Shown piece after piece: positions 56,995-64,000 of a DNA stretch of 64,000 bases. The translations under genes and the position numbers were made by a program. This DNA is from Centaurea solstitialis (taxonomy: Eukaryota; Streptophyta; Magnoliopsida; Asterales; Asteraceae), in NCBI GenBank assembly GCA_030169165.1, contig CM058040.1:13062898-13126897 (forward strand), in the 5' to 3' direction. Within the stretch, counting starts at the first letter, position 1, and every line of letters starts with the position of its first letter. The notes under the pieces are model-generated. The model was not told where the DNA came from, made no database searches, and worked only from the letters and a program-made list of their open reading frames with translations.

Positions 56995-59376
56995 GGCTTG
57001 GTTTGGCAAGCATAAGCTAGCTTATAAGCTAGCTTATAAGCTAGTCCATCCAAACATGTACCAGGAAGCTAGCTTATCAGCTAGCTTATAAGCTAGCTTT
57101 TTGAAACGCTACTTTGAGTAGCTTATGAGAAGCTTATTGTAGCTTTTTCCAATTATACCCTTATTAATATTAACTAGTGCTTCCACCGCGCGTTGCGCGG
57201 TCGCGAAGACTTCTTTTTAGAAAATATTGGACAAAGTTAAATAAATTAATTTTCCATATATCAAATAATAATCTAATAATAACAAACAATACACTTGATT
57301 TTATTCAGATACGATATGATTGCTCTATTATTTGTTCATTTTTTTTTAAATAGTTGTTTGTTTCACCTCTCTAGAGCAAGAAAAAAGAAAAAGAGAATGA
57401 ATTACATGATCAATAATTTGAGTTCTAAACTAAAATAATCATGCAAAATATTTATGTTTACATTTTGGTTGCTTATCCATATTTTGATCATCTAAAAAAT
57501 AGTTTCTGCACGAATTTCTATTTTTTAAATTTGTAGTAATTAAAAATATTTATAGTTCAATGTATTAAATGAATAGTTGAAATTTGCGATATAAATTTTT
57601 ATATAAACATTAATGGTTTTCTTAATTTATTTATATATAAGGTGACCAAATAAGGTAGAAAGTCATATGTAATTATGGTATATTAAAAGTTATATAAAAA
57701 TATGATAATGAGGAAACAAAAGATAGAACCTTATAATCAATAGTATATTAGTAATTGTTAACTATTATGCTTCAAAAGAATATTTTTTTAGGAGATCTTC
57801 AACTATTATGCTTATCAAATATTTTTTTAGTGACATTTTTACTTATCAAATTGCTAAAATAGTTTACACTTGATCCCTTGTAAAACGTAGAAACCAAAGA
57901 ATTGCTTTCTTTCGCATCAATGCCACCATCACTACAGTAGAAGATTGCCCTTGATTTTCAAATGTTATGTGGATAAACATATTAGACTAATGTGAAATAA
58001 AAGAAATAAATAAATTTAGGTGCAACCAAATAATATGATTAATCATATTTGATAAAATGTTTTGTTAATAACTAAATCAAAAAAAGAAATATTCAAGGAA
58101 AAATTAAAGAAGAAGTTTGAGATTGGATGCTTAGAAAAATGTCATCTCATTATTGGGTTTTTTCTTTTAAAATTGCAAATTGAGAAATTATAAATACATA
58201 ACAGAATCCAAAAAGAACCCACAATAAAATAAAAAGTAAAAAAAAAACATGTAGATCATAAGTTGTAGTTTGATTGTTGTCAACAAAAAATAACTTTTAT
58301 AAAAAACTACAAAAATAAAAGCAAAACAAATTAGAAAAATAACATCACTTAAAAGATCGATACAACATAAAAATCAAATGCAAAGCAATAGTAAAAAAAC
58401 ATTATTCTATCGTAACATGCAAAAACTATGAAAATCTTTTTATATTTAAAAAACCAATGATACTCATCCCCAAAAAAATATATAAGCCACATAAAAAATA
58501 TATATATTTATATATATATAATAAGCAAAACACATTAGAAAAAATAACATTACTTACAACATCGATACAACATAACAATCAAATGCAAAACAATAGTAAA
58601 AAAACATTATTCTATCGTAACATACAAAAAATATGAAAATCTTTTTATATATAAAAAACCAATGATACTCATCCCCAAAATAACATATAAGTCACATAAA
58701 TCATAGAATTACTAATAAAAAATGATATGTTACCTAAAACTTTTTGAAGATTGAGCAATAGTATTGAAGAAAACAAATTCTACAAAAGAGAAACAACAAA
58801 CAAACATACAAACATAATAGAACATAACATAGAACATAAAGGTTGTTTATATATTACATTTTGAGGGAGCATTGGTTATCTTGTATTTATATATGAGTTT
58901 GTTGTAGGTTTTTTCTTTAAGTAATAAATGAGAATTTGAAGAGGCCAAATTGAATGTCCATAGGAAGTTAAATAATTTAAAATTTAAAGCTAATTAAATT
59001 GTAAGCCAAATTACCAAAAAAGCCTTTTCATAGTAAATTACAAATTTTAATTAAGGGGTAGTATAGTCTTTAACTTATTTAACATATTAAAAAAATTCAA
59101 AACAATGAGAAAAATTCTAGAGGCAAATCCTACTCTCACAATGTGCCAAATCATTATTTGTAGATCTTCCTTTTATATATATATAGATTATTAAATTAAA
59201 AGGTACCCTTTTTGGTCATTTTACATACTTATAAGCTAGTTTTTGCCAAACATAATTTGTTCAATAGCTAGCTTATCAGCTACTAGCAAGCTTATCAATC
59301 AACAGCTAGCTTATCAGCTATCCGCTAGCTTATCAGCTACCAGCTAGCTTATAAGCTACGCTTGCCAAACATAGCC
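56995..59376. mobile_element. Tourist/Harbinger-like MITE (TTTGGCAAACTAGCT family) split by a Helitron
   Basis: Ends GGCTTGGTTTGGCAAG and, on the other strand, GGCTATGTTTGGCAAG, with TAA outside both (56992-56994, 59377-59379). Without the Helitron it is 368 bp. It is the best-ended copy and fixes the family as TAA-duplicating. Confidence 0.75.
57174..59187 (-). mobile_element. Non-autonomous Helitron, complete, 2.0 kb
   Basis: On the minus strand it begins TCTATATATATATAAAAGGA after A and ends with hairpin CCGCGC-AAC-GCGCGG, about 10 bases, then CTAG before T, so insertion is between A and T as Helitrons do. The host MITE continues on both sides, which fixes the borders. No Rep/helicase frame. 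Two internal 130-bp AT-rich stretches (58370-58470, 58560-58690) repeat each other. Confidence 0.82.
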
Positions 59377-59423
59377 TAAATAAACCTTATTATCTAGCTT
59401 CTATATATATATATATATATATA

Positions 59424-59736
59424 GGGGAAGGTTCAAACGAGAAGCATATCAATTTAAGAGAATACGAGAAGCAATCTCAGCCACTCATCTCAGGCCAATC
59501 ATATATGATTAACTACTGAGGAAAAAAACAAGTACAAAATCATATATGATTCATATAGTAAATCATATATAATTCGTGTTGTTAATCATACATGATTAAC
59601 AACTGCACGGGTCACATGCGACTCACGACCAGCATGTGACCCGCCCGCTTCCCCTTTTTTTTCATCAGTACTTAATTGAATGGCTGAGATTGCTTCTCGT
59701 ATTCTCTTAAAAAGTTATGTTTCTCGCATGAACCTT

Positions 59737-59737
<1 letters not shown>
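59424..59737. mobile_element. Fold-back MITE in TA tract, ACGAGAAGC family
   Basis: Left GGGGAAGGTTCAAACGAGAA then AAGAGAATACGAGAAGCAATCTCAGCCA; the right end mirrors these. Interior of ATCATATATGAT palindromes. TA at left, (CT)n-(TA)n at right. Confidence 0.72.
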
Positions 59738-59767
<30 letters not shown>

Positions 59768-60754
59768 CAAAATCATAATTAATACGTCATGATAAGTATT
59801 CCTATAATACTTTTATTATTTTCTAACATAATGGTTTGTATAATTTGTGTTCCTAATTAATAATAATAGATATTAATAATTAATTATATATAGATATATA
59901 TTTAATAACCAATAATATTACATATATATTTACCATAAATGCTAAAATATCAATCTACTTTTATAAAATTTCTTACTATATCATTATTATAATTTCATTT
60001 TTTTTATTGCAACAATGTACTTTTGAATTGCCTTTTATTTTTTATTAAAGCAATGTATTTTTAAAAAAAATACTCATTGCGGCAATGACTAACATTTTGA
60101 TTTGAATTAAGAAGGTATGACACTGATTATTTCGTTTCAATATCATGTCACGTTTATTAAATATAATTCAAACCCCATCCTTAGATGCGTTTATGAGTTT
60201 GACTGGACACTCCGAAAAAAAGGCAGTCATACTATTGTAATAAAATTAAACTTTGAGAACAATGATGTAGAAACACATGAAGCTAGTTTAACATATCTTA
60301 ACATAGAAACTTTAACATAACTATTTGCAACAAAATTGGAAAAGGGGCTACGTCTTGATATACTACCTCACATACCCTAAAGTGATAAATTTAACATACC
60401 TTAAAATGAAAAAGTTAACACACTAACGTATGTACCTTAGTTACCTTAAAAATGTGAAGTATGAAAAGGTATGTTAACACGACCAATTAACGTCAAAAAG
60501 ACCGGAATCCCTGGCCCACTTTTTAAGAAATTAAATAACACATGTTTATCTGTGTTGTTGGATGAAACGTCTGAAAACTTGATCAACGGCCTAAGATGGG
60601 TTCTCAAGTCTCATGGTAAAGAAGAGTTCTAATCGGAATTCAATCCCACAACTCACAACTTGAAAAACTCATAAAATTCGAGGCGTGACCTTGTCACTGC
60701 CACACAACGTCTCACTTTATTTATAACCTAGGATTTTGTATGTGTGTGTGTATA
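59738..60754. other. AT-rich intergenic DNA
   Basis: A 67-codon frame at 60117-60320 lacks recognisable features. Around 60600-60720 a 'gggttctcaagtctcatggt' stretch may be an eroded SINE. No gene called. Confidence 0.35.
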
Positions 60755-60940
60755 GGCGAAGGGTTGTGTGAGAAATTGAGTTTAACGTGAGAAGCGTGAG
60801 AAGTGATCTGAACCGTTGATCACTTTTAATCTCATGCCCTCCAATGAATTGCGCTTTAGAAGGGAATTGATTGATGCATCTCATCCTAATATGCATTTAC
60901 TTCTCATGTTAACTACAACTTCTTATCGGAATCCAACCAC
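60755..60940. mobile_element. TA-embedded MITE, GTGTGAGAAGTTG family
   Basis: Begins GGCGAAGGGTTGTGTGAGAA and ends 'cttatcggaatccaaccac'; shares the middle (CAATGAATTGCG, GTTGATCACTT) with 54703-54912. Confidence 0.6.
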
Positions 60941-60975
60941 ATATACATATACATATATATACATATACATATACA

Positions 60976-61343
60976 AAGGGGTTTTCTTTTGTGAACTTAT
61001 TTTTGGTGTGAACTTCGCCAAAAAGATGATTATATGATGAAATTGGTTCTTGAAATTGTTTAATATGATGAAATGATATTATATGATACATTTTTTGTTG
61101 AAATTGTTTTATATTTTGGTGGTTTTACGTGAAATCAAAATGTTTTATAAAAATATATGAAACAGTTTCATAAAAATGGAGAAGTTACGTAAAAAATACT
61201 GAAATACGAAACATTTTCATCAAAAAATGAATCATATAATATAATTTCATGAACCACTTTCATCGATTTAACCTATGAAATCGTCGTTTTGGCTTGAGTT
61301 CACAAGTTCACACCAAAAATAAGTCCACAAAAGAAAATCCCTG
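60976..61343. mobile_element. Fold-back MITE in TA tract, TTTTGTGAACTTA family
   Basis: Left AGGGGTTTTCTTTTGTGAAC + TTATTTTTGGTGTGAACTT; the right mirrors it (AAGTTCACACCAAAAATAAG .. AAAAGAAAATCCCT). Interior rich in ATGAAA/TTTCAT motifs in both orientations. (ACATAT)n flanks. Confidence 0.75.
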
Positions 61344-61389
61344 TACATATACATATAGATATAGATATAGATATACATATAAATATATA

Positions 61390-61804
61390 GGGTTCGGTTC
61401 ACGTGAGACCAAGCTGTTTTCGTGAGACCGATGAGACCAACATTTTACGCATGAAACTTCACAGCAAAACACCGTGAAGGTAAAAGAAATTCAAACATTC
61501 ATAATGAAAAACACTAACAATGTAAAAAAATCCAAACCAAGGTAAAAAAGTTCAAACTTTCTTAGAAAAACACTATGAAAATAAAAAATATATATCCGAA
61601 TCTTCACAGTGAAAATGCAGTGAAGGTAAAAAAACATCGAACATTCACAATGAAAAACACCGTGAACATAACATTCACAGTGTTTTCACTATGAAGGTTT
61701 ATATTTTTTTTACCTTCACAGTGTTTTGCTGTAAAGTTTCGTGAGTAAAGTCTTGGTCTCATCGGTCTCATGAAAACAATTTGATCTCACGTAAACCTGA
61801 CCCT
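61390..61804. mobile_element. Fold-back MITE in TA tract, CGTGAGACC family
   Basis: Left GGGTTCGGTTCACGTGAGAC .. CGTGAGACCGATGAGACC; the right mirrors it, ending ACCTGACCCT. Core of repeated 'cttcacagtgaaaaacac' units. Confidence 0.75.
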
Positions 61805-61820
61805 ACATATATATATATAT

Positions 61821-62065
61821 AGGAAAGTTTAAATGTGAACTCACTTTTGGTTGTGAATGTGAGGACAAATCTCAACCACTTATCCGGTCAATAAAAGCGG
61901 CTTTAACCGGGTTGCCTCTTTTAATAATCTCCACCCACCCTCCCATGAATCGCGTCAATCCTCCGTGATTGCGTCCACCGTAACCGAAGATGTGTGGCAC
62001 GTGGCACGCTCTCGGTTGTCCTCATGTTCACAATGAAAAAGTGGTTCACATTTAAAACCCACCCC
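61821..62065. mobile_element. Fold-back MITE, ACGTGGC family, divergent core
   Basis: Arms as in 48811-49045 (AGGAAAGTTTAAATGTGAAC; AATGAAAAAGTGGTTCACAT at right) but the core carries the 'ccacttatccggtcaataaa' block of the GAGAAGTGCT family, so it looks like a chimera of two families. ACGTGGC occurs in the right arm. Confidence 0.72.
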
Positions 62066-62094
62066 TATATATATATAGAGAGAGAGAGAAAGAG

Positions 62095-62310
62095 AGGTGG
62101 GTTCATACGAGAACGATGTCAATTTAAGAAAACGCGAGGACGATTCTCAGCCACACATTTTCGGTTACGGTCGACTCGATCACGGAGGATTGACGCAATT
62201 CATGGAGGGTGGAGATGATTAAAGAGGGTGACCCGGTCAAAGCCGCATTTGTTGACCGGATGAGTGGTTGAGAATCGTCCTCGCGTTTTCTTAAAAAGTT
62301 ATGTTTCTCC
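62095..62310. mobile_element. Fold-back MITE in TA tract, ACGAGAACGATG family
   Basis: Left GGTGGGTTCATACGAGAACG .. AAACGCGAGGACGATTCTCA; the right end mirrors it. The core has CGGTCAA, ACCGGATGAGTGG and CACGGAGGATTGACGCAATT blocks shared with 49101-49341 and 61821-62065. Confidence 0.72.
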
Positions 62311-62329
62311 TATATATATATATATATTA

Positions 62330-62473
62330 AACAATTTCATCAAAAAATGAATTATATGAAACATTTGAATCATATTAAACAACTCCACGAAGAGTTTTCG
62401 TTGATTTAAACCCAAAAACCATGAGTTTCTACGGTTTTTACTAATGTTTTGGTTTTTAAATGAACTTCCCTCT
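62330..62473. repeat. Right half of the AAATGAACTTCCC fold-back family
   Basis: Matches the right part of 62495-62883 (ATTTCATCAAAAAATGAATT .. TTAAATGAACTTCCCT). The left half is absent. Confidence 0.6.
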
Positions 62474-62494
62474 ATATATATATATATATATATA

Positions 62495-62883
62495 GGGAAA
62501 TTCATTTATAAACCACGATAAGAGTAAAAACCGTACAAAGCGATGGTTTCATAGCTTAAATCAACGAAAAATCTTTGTGGAGTTGTTTAATTTGATGAAA
62601 ATGTTTCATATAATTCATTTTTCAGTGTTTTTCTTTTGTAAAAATGACAAGGTTTCACAGGAATAAAAAATACGCAAAACAGTTTCATAAGAATGAAAAA
62701 AGTTTATGAAACATTTTAATCTTTACTTAAAAAAAACACATAAATATGACACAATTTCATCAAAAAATGAATTATATGAAACATTTTTATCATATTAAAC
62801 AATTTCATTAACCAATTTTGTTGATCTAAACTATAATACCATCGGTTTATACGGGATTTACTCTTATTTTAAATGAACTTTCC
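62495..62883. mobile_element. Fold-back MITE in TA tract, GGGAAATTCATTTATAAACC family
   Basis: The left arm contains AAGAGTAAAAACCGTA and GATGGTTTCATAG; the right arm gives the inverse and ends TTAAATGAACTTTCC. Core of ATGAAACA/TGTTTCAT motifs. TA microsatellite borders the left. Confidence 0.72.
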
Positions 62884-63265
62884 TTTATATAACAAATATT
62901 AATTAATAACTTGGTGGTTTTTTAATCCACTAATAAAATATTTATAATTTAGGAAAGATAGGTAGCATATATTATAGGGTTAATTACATGGGTGTGTATC
63001 CAACTTGTCACGTTTTTTCATTGTATGTACCCAACTTTTAAACCTACCATTGTATGTACTGAACTTTTAATATTTCTCATTGTATGTATCAGATGACTTA
63101 TTACCTGCAAAATGCTGACGTGGAACAGGTTATATCTGACGTGGATTTTATTTGTTTTATTTTCAAAATAAGTAGTTTACAAATTTGGTCCCTAAGCTTT
63201 TTTTAAAAAGAAAATGAAAGAGCAAGGGGTTAAACTGTAAATACCCTTATATAAAACCCCCCCCC
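62884..63265. other. Intergenic DNA with partial fold-back sequence
   Basis: 62985-63100 repeats 'cattgtatgtac-caactttt' three times and resembles an arm of 44848-45139. No gene. Confidence 0.4.
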
Positions 63266-63465
63266 CCCTCCGTTTCCACCTAACGTCTCCGGCGACTCCG
63301 GCGACGTTTCCGGCAACGTCTCCATACGTCTCCATCCGTCTCCACCTCCGGCGACGTTTCCGGCGACGTTTCCGGCAACGTCTCCATCCGTCTCCACCTT
63401 CGTTTCTGGCAACGTCTCCATCCGTCTCCACCCCCGTAACCATCGTCTCCGGCGACGTAGTGAAC
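63266..63465. repeat. GTCTCC/GGCGACGTTTCC minisatellite
   Basis: Imperfect 12-18 bp units of 'ggcgacgtttcc' and 'caacgtctccatccgtctcc'. Open frames on the minus strand are repeat artefacts. Confidence 0.75.
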
Positions 63466-63529
63466 CACCGTCTTAGAATGGAGCACCCCCGTAACCACCA
63501 CCTCCGAAAACCCCTCCCCTCTCTCTCTT

Positions 63530-64000
63530 TAACGGTGGTCGATTGCGGTGGTGGTCAGATCTGGGGTGGTCGATGGTGGTCAGATCTGGGGTGGTCGATG
63601 GTGGTGGTTGATTTCAGATCGGAGATGGTGGTGGTGGTTTGTGGGTGGAGATGGTGGTGGTTGATTTCAGGTCCTTGATGGTGGAGATGGTGGTGGTTGA
63701 TTTCAGATCTGTGATGGTGATGGTGGTTGATTTCAGATCGGAGATGGTGGTGGTTGTTTGGTGGTTGTGGGTGGAGATGGTGGTGGTTGTTTGGTGGTTG
63801 AGATGGTGGCCGGATCTGGATGGAGGTGGTGGTGGTTCAGATCGTAGATGGTGGTGGTGGTTTGGTGGTGGTGGATGTAGTGGAGATGGTGGTGGTGGTG
63901 GTGGTGGGAGGTTGTGGTGGGTGTTGGAGGTGGCTGTTGGTGGTGGTGGTGGATTGGTGGTAGAGTGGTGGTGGTAGAGGGGTGGTGGTGGTGGTGGTGG
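63530..64000. repeat. GGTGGT-rich minisatellite
   Basis: Units of 'gatggtggtggttgatttca' with GATC joins change rightward into pure GGT repeat and run off the window. Gly/Val/Trp-rich frames are artefacts. Confidence 0.8.

Noticed and set aside
63266..63465. CRISPR-like array
   Set aside because: Repeats are short, imperfect and contiguous with no unique spacers, in a plant nuclear context; an ordinary minisatellite.
63639..63977. Glycine-rich protein
   Set aside because: Gly/Val/Trp frame follows directly from GGTGGT repeats, and all neighbouring frames are equally open.

Overview
This is nuclear DNA from a flowering plant. It shows split genes with GT-AG introns, a malectin-domain kinesin-14 (a plant-type architecture), Stowaway, Tourist, hAT and CACTA type DNA elements, Helitron ends, tRNA-derived SINEs, a Ty3-type gag and abundant (TA)n and (GA)n microsatellites. 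An asterid such as a composite is plausible from the repeat style and a DUF1985-type fragment, but that is a guess. Two runs of N (23 and 100 bases) show a draft assembly.

Layout. 1-12,300 is repeat-rich intergenic DNA: SINE copies, Tourist-like and hAT elements, a CACTA-like end, a two-exon DUF1985 fragment on the minus strand (3943-4838) set in long TA tracts, and a cluster of CGTTATAACG palindromes. 12,494-24,200 holds the one convincing intact host gene, a 19-exon kinesin-14 of 1,071 predicted residues: malectin-like domain, coiled coil, motor, coiled-coil tail. All 18 junctions keep frame, and intron 2 has a GC-AG donor. Its introns carry MITEs, a SINE, a CACTA-like element and, in intron 18, a young gag-only LTR retrotransposon with identical 314-bp LTRs and a 5-bp target duplication.

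26,193-31,181 repeats 18,872-26,092 (last five exons plus about 1.9 kb of 3' flank) at roughly 97% identity but without the retrotransposon. Both ends of the overlap fall exactly at the 100-N gap. The best reading is two divergent haplotype contigs scaffolded in tandem, not a second kinesin gene.

31,182-64,000 has no host gene I can support. It holds nested and solitary transposons: a SINE split by an 836-bp TIR element, a Helitron inside a Tourist-like element, hAT elements, and a Harbinger-like family with CCACATCAGC interiors. It also holds many fold-back elements set directly in TA microsatellites, seven of them packed between 60.7 and 62.9 kb. The window ends in GGT-rich minisatellite. 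The most unusual theme is this set of TA-embedded inverted-repeat elements with different interiors but similar G-rich ends, one subfamily carrying ACGTGGC boxes in both arms.
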